Of a stretch of DNA of 63,657 nucleotides, positions 1 through 7,421 are shown piece by piece. The DNA lies in NCBI GenBank assembly GCA_024399015.1, contig JAKSIC010000016.1, forward strand, positions 1 to 63,657, given 5' to 3'. The stretch's first letter is position 1. Every line of letters starts with the position of its first letter. The translations under genes were made by a program, and so were the position numbers. Under the pieces are notes generated by a model, which worked only from the letters and a program-made list of their open reading frames with translations, did not search any database and was not told the origin of the DNA. The stretch comes from Fibrobacter sp. (lineage in GTDB: Bacteria; Fibrobacterota; Fibrobacteria; Fibrobacterales; Fibrobacteraceae).

Positions 1-20
1 AATAATAGTTAAGGTGATTT

Positions 21-3000
21 ATGAACACTCCAGAACTTGATTACAAAGAGATTCCTACGTCGCAGATTCCTGCGATGCGTTTGCTTGCAAATTTGGGCTA
101 TAAAATTTTGACCTCTGCTGAAGTCAAATTGCAACGCAAGGGTAAGTTGACGAATGTTCTTCTTGAAGATATTCTAATGTCCCAGCTGCGTAAGTTGAAT
201 TCCTTTACCCATAAGGGAGTCAAGCATGATTTTAGCGAAGAGAACCTGCGCAACGCGATGCTCAAGTTAAAGAATCAGCAGTTCGATGGTCTTGTTCGTA
301 CGAACCTGAAAGTTTATGACATGCTGACTCTGCCGCAGTCAGAAGAAGAATCGGTGGATGGGGACAAACGCAGTTATAACATCCGTTATATTGACTGGCA
401 AGAACCTCAAAATAATGTTTTCCACGCCGTTGCGGAATATTCTGTGGAACGTTCAAAATCCACCAGTTGCGCAACTCCGGATATCGTTCTTTTTGTAAAT
501 GGAATTCCCTTTGCCGTCATAGAAAATAAGTCTCCCGAGGAAGGTGTCGAACAGGGTATTTCCCAAATGCTTCGAAATCAGAGCAAGGAATTTATCCCAG
601 GGTTGTTTATCTATTGCCAGACGCTATTGTCTGTCAGCATGAATAACGCAAAGTATGCGACGGTAAATACTCCTGAAAAATTCTGGAGTTATTGGCACGA
701 ACTGGAAATTAAGGACTCCGAAATAGAAAATACGGTTAACAAAACTGTTTCCGAAGAAGATGAAGATCGTATTTTTTCTGAACCAAAGTTTATTCCGTTC
801 AGGGAATCCTGTAAGCAGACCAAACGCAAGGCTACTGAACAGGACCGTTTGATTTATTGCTTGTGCAAGCCTTATCGACTTTTGGAAATAGCCTATCGCT
901 ACACCTTGTTTGACGAAGGAAAAAAGAAGATTGCCCGTTACCAGCAATTCTTTGTGGTCCGTTCGGCCCTGGATCGCATCCAAAACCATGACAAGGAAGG
1001 CAAACGTAAAGGAGGCCTGGTTTGGCACACCCAGGGATCGGGAAAATCCCTCTCCATGGTCATGCTTGCGAAAGGAATCGCTCTCACGGCAACTTATGAC
1101 CCCAATACAAACATAAAGAATCCTCGCATTATTCTTGTTACCGACAGAACTAATCTGGATAAACAGATTTGCGACACCTTCAAGCATTGCGGTCTTGATG
1201 TAGAAAAGGCGACATCCGGCAAAAATCTTCTAAGTTTACTTGGGCCAGATCACTCCGCCGTTGTTACAACCATCATCAATAAGTTCGATAAGGCGTTAAA
1301 CGCCAGAAACTATACGGAAACTTCCGACAACATTTTCCTTTTGGTTGATGAGGCCCACCGTACTCAATTCAAGAGTCTAAACGCCCGAATGAGGCAGATG
1401 CTCCCTAACGCCAGCTACATCGGCTTTACGGGTACTCCTCTGATGAAAAAGGAAAAAAACAACTTCAAGAAATTTGGCGGTCTCATCGGGCCTTCATATA
1501 CGATTCGCCAGGCTAATGAAGATGGCGCTGTTGTTCCTTTGCTTTATGAAGGACGCCATGCAGAACTAAAACAGGATAAAGAAGCCATTGACCTGTGGTT
1601 CGAAAGATATACGGCAGGGTTGACTGATAAGCAGAAGGCTGACCTCAAGAAAAAATACGCACGCGCAGATATGCTCAACAAGGCCGAACAGGTTGTATAT
1701 ATGCGAGCCTTTGACATCAGTGAACATTTTCGTACAAACTGGCAGGGAACACCTTTCAAGGCGCAGCTTGTCGCCCCCAATAAGGATACGGCTCTCCGTT
1801 ATCATGAATTTTTGGAAGAAATCGGTTATGTATCCTCCGAAGTCATTATTTCGGGTCCGGATGAACGGGAAGGATACACGGAAGTTGATGAAGAACCTAC
1901 CGATCGTGTGGCCAAGTTCTGGAAAAAAATGATGGAAAAATACGGGTCCGAAGAGAACTATAACAATTCCATTATTGATCGTTTTGATTCCGGTAGTGAT
2001 CCTGAAATTTTAATTGTATGCGACAAGCTTCTGACTGGCTTTGATGTGGAACGAAATACTGTTTTGTATTTATGCAGAACATTGAAAGAACACACGCTTT
2101 TGCAGGCTATCGCCCGTGTGAACCGACTTTTTGAAGAGGATGGCAGGGAAAAGGAATTTGGATACATTGTTGATTATGCCAATGTCCGTGATGATTTAGA
2201 CTCCGCACTTGCACTGTATGACTCCTTGGAAGGTTTCGATCCGGCTGATCTTGAAGGAGCCTTCACTGATATTTCTTCGCAGATTGAAAAGCTGCCTCAG
2301 TTGCATTCTGCTGTATGGGATGTTTTTAAGGGCGTAAAGAATAAGCGCGACCACGAACAAATGGAACGCCATTTGGCTGATGAAAAACGTCGTAACGATT
2401 TCTACAAGGCCTTGCGAGATTTTGGTAAGTGCTTGAGTATTGCACTGTCTTCTCAAAAATTCCTTGAGAAAACTCCGAAAAAGGATGTTGATCGCTACCG
2501 TCAAGAATTTAAGGCGTTTACGAATTTGCGTATATCAGTAAAGCATCGCTATGCCGATGATGTGGATTACAGCGAATATGAACCGAAAATCAAGAAGTTA
2601 CTGGATACACATATACAGTCTAATTCTGTAACGCAGACGACTGCTCCCACAGACATTCTTGATAAGTCGTTCCGTCAAGGGGCTCACGACAATCATTCTG
2701 GTTATGACGCGCGCACACCAGCTGCCCGTGCGGATTCAATAGCCCATGCCTTGAAAAAATCCGTTACAGAAAAAATGGAAGAAGATCCTGCCTTCTACGA
2801 GAAATTCTCGAAGATGATTCAGGATGTAATCGATCAGTTCCTTGCTCATAAGATTTCAGATGACGATTACTTGAAATCGGTAATGGAATTGCAGGAACAG
2901 GAACGAAATAAAAAACGAGAAGACTTGCCGGGAGAACTCGTCGGAAACGATGATGCCGCTGCATATTATGGCGTTGCACTAGCCGCCTTTAAAGAAAAGG

Positions 3001-3251
3001 GCGAACGTTCCGACAATGAAGTTAAAGATTATGCCGTAAAAGCCGCCATATTCATTGACAAAGCTTTCTCTGACCATAACAAGGTTCAATTCTGGGAAGA
3101 TACGGACGCGCAAAATCGAGTTCGGGACGAGTTGGACAATTTGCTGTATGATGAAATATGCGTCAGAGAAAATTTAGGATGGACCAATGACGACATTGAT
3201 AATTTCGAAGACAAGATTATGAATATTGCAAGGCGGCGATCTCATGAATAA
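21..3251 (+). CDS. hsdR: Type I restriction enzyme R (motor/nuclease) subunit
   Basis: The 1076-aa product is the ATP-dependent translocase and endonuclease subunit of a type I restriction-modification complex. An N-terminal PD-(D/E)xK nuclease site is visible (D154, E168, K170 in the TPDIVLF...AVIENK stretch). The SF2 motor follows, with Walker A TQGSGKS at 337-343, DEAH at 443-446, GFTGTP as motif III, and LLTGFDVER and AIARVNRLF as motifs V/VI. Length is normal for HsdR. The start at 21 is preceded by AAGGTG. HsdM and HsdS are needed for a working system and are not in the window, so they presumably lie upstream. The stop overlaps the next gene by 8 nt, indicating co-transcription. Very confident of the family; recognition specificity cannot be inferred. 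Confidence 0.96.
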   Translation: MNTPELDYKEIPTSQIPAMRLLANLGYKILTSAEVKLQRKGKLTNVLLEDILMSQLRKLNSFTHKGVKHDFSEENLRNAMLKLKNQQFDGLVRTNLKVYDMLTLPQSEEESVDGDKRSYNIRYIDWQEPQNNVFHAVAEYSVERSKSTSCATPDIVLFVNGIPFAVIENKSPEEGVEQGISQMLRNQSKEFIPGLFIYCQTLLSVSMNNAKYATVNTPEKFWSYWHELEIKDSEIENTVNKTVSEEDEDRIFSEPKFIPFRESCKQTKRKATEQDRLIYCLCKPYRLLEIAYRYTLFDEGKKKIARYQQFFVVRSALDRIQNHDKEGKRKGGLVWHTQGSGKSLSMVMLAKGIALTATYDPNTNIKNPRIILVTDRTNLDKQICDTFKHCGLDVEKATSGKNLLSLLGPDHSAVVTTIINKFDKALNARNYTETSDNIFLLVDEAHRTQFKSLNARMRQMLPNASYIGFTGTPLMKKEKNNFKKFGGLIGPSYTIRQANEDGAVVPLLYEGRHAELKQDKEAIDLWFERYTAGLTDKQKADLKKKYARADMLNKAEQVVYMRAFDISEHFRTNWQGTPFKAQLVAPNKDTALRYHEFLEEIGYVSSEVIISGPDEREGYTEVDEEPTDRVAKFWKKMMEKYGSEENYNNSIIDRFDSGSDPEILIVCDKLLTGFDVERNTVLYLCRTLKEHTLLQAIARVNRLFEEDGREKEFGYIVDYANVRDDLDSALALYDSLEGFDPADLEGAFTDISSQIEKLPQLHSAVWDVFKGVKNKRDHEQMERHLADEKRRNDFYKALRDFGKCLSIALSSQKFLEKTPKKDVDRYRQEFKAFTNLRISVKHRYADDVDYSEYEPKIKKLLDTHIQSNSVTQTTAPTDILDKSFRQGAHDNHSGYDARTPAARADSIAHALKKSVTEKMEEDPAFYEKFSKMIQDVIDQFLAHKISDDDYLKSVMELQEQERNKKREDLPGELVGNDDAAAYYGVALAAFKEKGERSDNEVKDYAVKAAIFIDKAFSDHNKVQFWEDTDAQNRVRDELDNLLYDEICVRENLGWTNDDIDNFEDKIMNIARRRSHE

Positions 3252-3951
3252 TGAATACCGAATCGCTTATGGCGAAAGGCTGATTTCCTATGGCGTTAAA
3301 TTTGGAAATCGCAGAACTATGGAAATTGCGGTTTTGCCCAATTGTTCCGTAGAAGTCAAGGCTCCCGTAGGTTCATCGCTTGAAGCTATTGCCACCAAGG
3401 TAAAGAAACGCGCAGCTTGGATTGTTGAAAAACAGGACTGGTTCGCAAAGTTCCCTAAAAAGCAATCGTCGCGTCAGTATTTGGGCGGGGAGACTCATTC
3501 GTATATGGGTCGCAGGTATCGTTTAAAGATTGAAACCGTAAAGGACTTTGTGACAAAACCTGTTAAAATATCGGGCGGCTTCATTGTGGTTTGCGCAAAG
3601 CTGGATAATCCGCAAACGGTAAAAAAATTACTTGACGAGTGGCTCCGTGAAAAAGCTATTGCAAACTTCAGGAAAATCCTTGAGTTTTACAAAAACAAGT
3701 ATGCGGTTAAATCAAATTTGCGAATGCAGGTCCGCAGTATGAAAACCCGCTGGGGCTCCCTCTCCAAAGGCGGAATTCTAACACTCAATTCAAAACTGAT
3801 TGCAGCTTCCAAAGATTGTATTGAATATGTAATCGTCCATGAGTTATGTCATTTGGTTCACAACGATCATGGCAAAGCCTTCTATAAACTGTTAGAACGC
3901 AGAATGCCCGACTGGGAAAAACGGAAGATGAAATTAGAAAGGGAAAGGTAA
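3244..3951 (+). CDS. YgjP-like (M48/DUF45) zinc metallopeptidase
   Basis: The 235-aa protein has the metallopeptidase signature HELCH at 199-203 with a third ligand candidate H209, after the conserved MKTRWGS block at 167-172. This layout is typical of the YgjP/DUF45 family. ATG 3244 is chosen over TTG 3226 because AAGGCGG sits about 7 nt upstream and the YgjP-like homology starts there. It overlaps hsdR by 8 nt and is translationally coupled. Genes of this family are often found behind hsdR, but their role with restriction systems is not established to my knowledge. There is no signal peptide, so it is cytoplasmic. The substrate is unknown. Confidence 0.85.
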   Translation: MNNEYRIAYGERLISYGVKFGNRRTMEIAVLPNCSVEVKAPVGSSLEAIATKVKKRAAWIVEKQDWFAKFPKKQSSRQYLGGETHSYMGRRYRLKIETVKDFVTKPVKISGGFIVVCAKLDNPQTVKKLLDEWLREKAIANFRKILEFYKNKYAVKSNLRMQVRSMKTRWGSLSKGGILTLNSKLIAASKDCIEYVIVHELCHLVHNDHGKAFYKLLERRMPDWEKRKMKLERER

Positions 3952-3991
3952 ACGGAACGTCTTGAGATTTTTTTTCTACTATTGAACCCCG

Positions 3992-4519
3992 ATGCAATAT
4001 GGTTTAACCTCATCTGTTCTCACGAGATTGAAAATCAAGAATCCGCCGGCTGGTACGGAGTCGGATTTCCGCTTCTGCTGGGAAGTGAATTACGCTTCGA
4101 TTTGCGGCAAGAAACTTTTGATTGTGATTCACGCGGATACTCGCTATGGTATGGTGTTTTGCGACATTAAGCCTGGCGTCTGGAAGGATTTCCCGGCATT
4201 TATGCGGGGTGCAATTCGGGAGGCGTTGCTGCGGGAAGGCTTTGACGATTCTGAAGTGGAAAAATATTTTGCCATGGCTAGTGAAGTTTCCTGTACCAAG
4301 ACTCATGGCAGGAAGGCTATGGGTGGAATGAACCACATTGTCACTAACCTTCCATATATTGACAAGGAACTTGTTCCAGGAATGTTTCAGCCCTGCATAA
4401 CGAATTCTATTAATCGGGATATTTGTACCACGGCCGTACATCCTGAGTGGGATTACTTTTATCCGAATAAGGCGTTTGTGCAGGAAATGTCTAAGCTCTT
4501 GCGAGACGAGTATTTGTAA
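3992..4519 (+). CDS. DUF6933-like protein
   Basis: The 175-aa product resembles the DUF6933 family. It opens with a TSSVLTRLKIK segment, has a central strand-rich region (KKLLIVIHADTRYGMVF), then a helical stretch and a KTHGRKAMGGMNH segment. No catalytic motif is recognised and there is no signal peptide or membrane helix. It lies 40 nt after the metallopeptidase in the same direction, so it may belong to the hsdR transcription unit, although no clear ribosome-binding site precedes ATG 3992. A hairpin at 4540 closes the unit. Family assignment is from memory of the sequence pattern; function is unknown. Confidence 0.6.
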   Translation: MQYGLTSSVLTRLKIKNPPAGTESDFRFCWEVNYASICGKKLLIVIHADTRYGMVFCDIKPGVWKDFPAFMRGAIREALLREGFDDSEVEKYFAMASEVSCTKTHGRKAMGGMNHIVTNLPYIDKELVPGMFQPCITNSINRDICTTAVHPEWDYFYPNKAFVQEMSKLLRDEYL

Positions 4520-4539
4520 AACAATATTCCCCTTCTGCT

Positions 4540-4567
4540 AAAAGTGCGACAGGTTGTAGCACTTTTT
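4540..4567 (+). terminator. Rho-independent terminator of the hsdR unit
   Basis: Stem AAAAGTGC/GCACTTTT with an 11-nt loop followed by T residues, 20 nt after the stop of the DUF6933-like gene. It could also work on the minus strand for the transposase remnant. Confidence 0.75.
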
Positions 4568-4584
4568 CAATCGAAAAATCAATC

Positions 4585-4612
4585 AAAAAGGGCAGTCCCG
4601 TTTGGAACTGCC
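4585..4612 (-). terminator. Terminator retained by the Rpn remnant
   Basis: Read on the minus strand, GGCAGT...ACTGCC forms a stem followed by five T residues, 25 nt downstream of the remnant stop codon. Confidence 0.65.
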
Positions 4613-4636
4613 TTGTTCATTGAATTTTATGGGGTG

Positions 4637-4825
4637 CTACGATTGCAGGGCGTGCACCTGCTCTTCTGTCAAACCGGTGAACTCTGTAATCTCGTTCATG
4701 GGACGATTCTTGGCGAGCATTCTGCGAGCTGTTTCTTCTGCTTGCTGCTCAGCCTCCCAAATATACATCCTTTTTAAACGGCGTTGAGAAACTTTAGCGG
4801 GTCGATTATATGCCGTTTTGAATGT
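4637..4825 (-). pseudogene. C-terminal remnant of Rpn/PD-(D/E)XK family transposase-nuclease
   Basis: On the minus strand a frame is open from 4825 to a TAG at 4637-4639 and closed upstream by TAA at 4826-4828. From ATG 4768 it reads 43 aa, with a charged helix (EAEQQAEETARRML) and a final AKNRPMNEITEFTGLTEEQ segment. This pattern (short linker, then a small helix-turn-helix-like tail) is what I associate with the C-terminus of Rpn/PD-(D/E)XK recombination-promoting nucleases. The catalytic N-terminal part is absent. The upstream open part (AYNRPAKVSQRR) may be degraded remnant. It keeps its own terminator at 4585-4612. Most likely a dead mobile-element relic. Confidence 0.6.
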
Positions 4826-4954
4826 TTACACAAATTGTAAAATAATTTCCTTGTGTTTACAATAATTGTAAAGAGTTTCAATTCGTGAAAATTGGGTGGG
4901 CGGGGTGCAAACCCGAAAATCCTTGAAATTTCGTTGTTTTACCAAAAATGTAAA
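4825..4954 (+). promoter_or_regulatory. Three 17-bp palindromes upstream of dapF (candidate enhancer sites)
   Basis: Three copies of TTTAC(A/C)-N5-TGTAAA occur at 4825-4841, 4856-4872 and 4938-4954. The first two are perfect; the third has one mismatch in its left arm and ends 2 nt before the -24 element. A 6-N5-6 palindrome of 17 bp has the same geometry as NtrC-family activator sites. The binding protein is inferred, not known; the activator at 7422-8942 is the obvious candidate. Confidence 0.7.
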
Positions 4955-4956
4955 AG

Positions 4957-4972
4957 TGGCACGCTTTTTGCT
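4957..4972 (+). promoter_or_regulatory. Sigma-54 (-24/-12) promoter of dapF
   Basis: TGGCAC-N5-TTGCT matches the sigma-54 consensus exactly: GG and GC are 10 nt apart, with TGGCAC at 4957-4962 and TTGC at 4968-4971. Predicted transcription start is near 4983, leaving a 21-nt leader with AAGGA before ATG 5004. Confidence 0.8.
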
Positions 4973-5003
4973 TTTGTAGGGGCGAAAATAAGGATTACAA
5001 TTT

Positions 5004-5885
5004 ATGTCTCTCAAATTCTCTAAATGGACTGGTCTCGGCAACGACTTCGTGCTCGTTGAACCGGGTGAAGCTTTTGATATGACTTTGGGTGCCGACCTGG
5101 AAAAGCGCGTCATCGAACTTTGCGACCGCCGCTTTGGTATTGGTGCCGATGGCGTGGTGGTGGTAACTCCGCTCTCCAGCTCTGACGAATACGTGGTGGC
5201 CGAAAAGGATGTCCGCAAGGATGTGGACTGGAGCAAGCCGGGTAACGGCATCGATTTCGAAATGCGCATTTTTAATGCGGATGGTTCCGAAGCTGCCATG
5301 TGCGGTAACGCCACCCGCTGCGTGGCCAAGTTCATTCGCACCCGCGGCCTGGGCAACGGCGATTCCTTTGTGCTTCACACCAAGAGCGGCCTCATCAAGC
5401 CGACCATCATGGGCGATGCCAACAAGTTGGAAGACGCTCAGGTTTGCGTGAACATGGGCGCTCCCCGCGACTTCCTGGGCTCCATCAAGCTCACGGCAGA
5501 TACTTTTGACTTTACCGGCGAAACCGTTTCCATGGGCAACCCCCACACGGTGATTTTCGTGGATGACATCGAAAAGATCCAGCTGGAAAAATGGGGTGCC
5601 ATTCTCGAAGTGGACAAGCAGTTCCCGGACCGTTGCAATATTGAATTCGCTCAGGTGGTGGCTCCCGGCAAGATCCGTATGCGCGTGTGGGAACGCGGCT
5701 GCGGCGTGACTATGGCTTGTGGCACCGGAAGCTGCGCTACTCTCGTGGCAGCCCAGCGTACTGGCCGCGTAGGCCTCGAAGCGGACGTGGTTCTGGATGG
5801 CGGAACCCTCCATATTAAGCACGAAGACGGTGGCCCGGTTCTCATGACCGGCCCGGCCAAGGAATGCTTTAGAGGCGAGGTTTAG
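5004..5885 (+). CDS. dapF: Diaminopimelate epimerase
   Basis: Converts LL-diaminopimelate to meso-diaminopimelate for peptidoglycan and lysine. The 293-aa product has both active-site cysteines: C100 in AAMCGNATRC and C239 in MACGTGSC. These act as the acid/base pair of this cofactor-independent racemase. The conserved TGLGNDFV start and MGNPHTV motif are also present. ATG 5004 has AAGGA about 9 nt upstream. dapL follows in the same direction after 161 nt, so two consecutive steps of the pathway are adjacent. The promoter looks sigma-54 dependent, which is unusual for a cell-wall biosynthesis gene. Confidence 0.97.
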   Translation: MSLKFSKWTGLGNDFVLVEPGEAFDMTLGADLEKRVIELCDRRFGIGADGVVVVTPLSSSDEYVVAEKDVRKDVDWSKPGNGIDFEMRIFNADGSEAAMCGNATRCVAKFIRTRGLGNGDSFVLHTKSGLIKPTIMGDANKLEDAQVCVNMGAPRDFLGSIKLTADTFDFTGETVSMGNPHTVIFVDDIEKIQLEKWGAILEVDKQFPDRCNIEFAQVVAPGKIRMRVWERGCGVTMACGTGSCATLVAAQRTGRVGLEADVVLDGGTLHIKHEDGGPVLMTGPAKECFRGEV

Positions 5886-5925
5886 CTTGCCGCAATGCGT
5901 CAAAAAGGTGAAATTTAAACAAAGT

Positions 5926-6040
5926 AAACAGTGGTTAGTTGACAGTTCTTTTTTAGAGTGGCGAGCTGGTGCTCGCAAAAAAGATAAGGGCTTCGCCCGT
6001 TCACTAACCACTAACCACTAACCACTAATCACTAACCACT
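5926..6040. repeat. Heptamer array with central hairpins between dapF and dapL
   Basis: A tandem array of ACTAACC heptamers (about five units, one variant) lies at 6003-6040. An inverted copy, AGTGGTTAGT, is at about 5930. Between them are a perfect hairpin GCGAGC-tggt-GCTCGC and GGGC-ttc-GCCC. The whole could fold into a long stem. A related element precedes serA at 47962-48061. Confidence 0.85.
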
Positions 6041-6046
6041 TTTATT

Positions 6047-7255
6047 ATGAACGAATCTATCATTAACCCTTACTACGATCGCCTTCCGGGCAGCTACCTT
6101 TTCTCTACCATCGCCAAGAAAATCAAGGAATACCAGGGCACTCACGCCAATGCCGACATTATCCGTCTGGGTATCGGCGACGTGACCACTCCCATTATCC
6201 CTGCCGCTATTGAAGCCATGCACAAGGCTGTTGACGAAATGGCCTGCAAGGATACCTTCCGCGGTTACGGTCCGGAACAGGGTTACGACTTCTTGCGCGA
6301 AGCCATCATCCGTGGCGAATACACTCCCCGCGGCGTTGAAATGGATCCGGACGATGTGTTCGTCAGTGACGGTTCCAAGTGCGACGTGGCCAACATTCAG
6401 GAACTTTTTGCCGCCGACGTAAAGATCGCCATTCCCGACCCGGTTTATCCTGTCTACTTGGATTCCAACGTGATGGCTGGCCGTACCGGCTTTATGCAAG
6501 ACGACGGACACTTCTCTGAAGTTACCTACCTGGCTTCTACTGCCGAAAACAATTTCCAGCCGGACCTTCCCAAGAACCCGGTGCAGCTGATTTACCTGTG
6601 CAGCCCCAATAACCCGACGGGCACCGTGCTTAGCCGCGAAACTTTGCAGAAGTTCGTGGACTACGCCAACGAAAACGGCGCCCTCATCCTCTTCGATGGT
6701 GCTTACAACTGCTACATCCAGGATGAATCCCTGCCTCACTCCATTTACGAAATCCCAGGCGCCCGCACCTGCGCTATCGAGTTCCGCAGCTTCAGTAAGA
6801 CTGCTGGCTTTACCGGCGTCCGTTGCGCTTACACCATCGTTCCTCACGAACTGGGCAAGCTCCGCGCCATGTGGAATCGCCGTCAGTGCACCAAGTTTAA
6901 CGGCGTGAACTACGTGGTTCAGCGCGCTGCCGAATCCATCTACACTCCCGTGGGCTGGGAACAGACTAAGGCTGTGATCAAGGGCTACATGGACACCGCT
7001 GCCATGATCCGCACCGAACTCACTGCCGCCGGCTACACCGTATTTGGTGGCGAACACGCTCCCTACATCTGGTGGAAACTTGAAAACGGCGAAAAGTCCT
7101 TCGACTTCTTCGATCGCCTCCTTGGCACTTGCGAAGTGGTGGGTACTCCGGGTAGTGGCTTTGGCCCCTGCGGCGAAGGTTATTTCCGCTTGACCGCCTT
7201 CGGTGACCACGAACAGACCAAGGTTGCCCTGAAGCGTATTAAGGAAAAATTGTAA
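6047..7255 (+). CDS. dapL: LL-diaminopimelate aminotransferase
   Basis: This PLP enzyme makes LL-diaminopimelate directly from tetrahydrodipicolinate, bypassing the succinylase/acetylase branches, and so supplies the substrate of DapF. The 402-aa length is normal for DapL. The Schiff-base lysine is K251 in SFSKTAGFTGVRC. YLCSPNNPTG (cofactor region) and the N-terminal NPYYDRLPGSYLF signature are typical. It follows dapF after a repeat-filled spacer; whether the two share a transcript across the hairpins is uncertain. The final codons overlap a candidate control region of the next gene. Confidence 0.97.
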   Translation: MNESIINPYYDRLPGSYLFSTIAKKIKEYQGTHANADIIRLGIGDVTTPIIPAAIEAMHKAVDEMACKDTFRGYGPEQGYDFLREAIIRGEYTPRGVEMDPDDVFVSDGSKCDVANIQELFAADVKIAIPDPVYPVYLDSNVMAGRTGFMQDDGHFSEVTYLASTAENNFQPDLPKNPVQLIYLCSPNNPTGTVLSRETLQKFVDYANENGALILFDGAYNCYIQDESLPHSIYEIPGARTCAIEFRSFSKTAGFTGVRCAYTIVPHELGKLRAMWNRRQCTKFNGVNYVVQRAAESIYTPVGWEQTKAVIKGYMDTAAMIRTELTAAGYTVFGGEHAPYIWWKLENGEKSFDFFDRLLGTCEVVGTPGSGFGPCGEGYFRLTAFGDHEQTKVALKRIKEKL

Positions 7256-7259
7256 AAAT

Positions 7260-7275
7260 TAGCACGGAATTTGCA
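7260..7275 (+). promoter_or_regulatory. Possible sigma-54 promoter of the activator gene
   Basis: TAGCAC-N5-TTGCA starts 3 nt after the dapL stop codon, with correct 10-nt spacing but A instead of G at -25. A near-match to the dapF palindrome, TTTACA-N5-TGCAAA, lies downstream at 7302-7318. The predicted leader would be about 135 nt. Candidate only, because the -25 G is normally important. Confidence 0.4.
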
Positions 7276-7421
7276 AAATCCTATGTAGAATTTGTGAAAA
7301 TTTTACATTTCATGCAAAATCGAATGTATTTTGTAAAGGATTCTTATAAAGATTGCTGACAGGCCCCGCAATTTTTATAAAAACAAGAGTGCCTGAAAAA
7401 GACCCGAACCTAGAGACTATT

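Noticed and set aside
4544-4787. Two short plus-strand frames between the DUF6933-like gene and dapF
   Set aside because: They run through both terminators and antisense to the Rpn relic; no coding signal.
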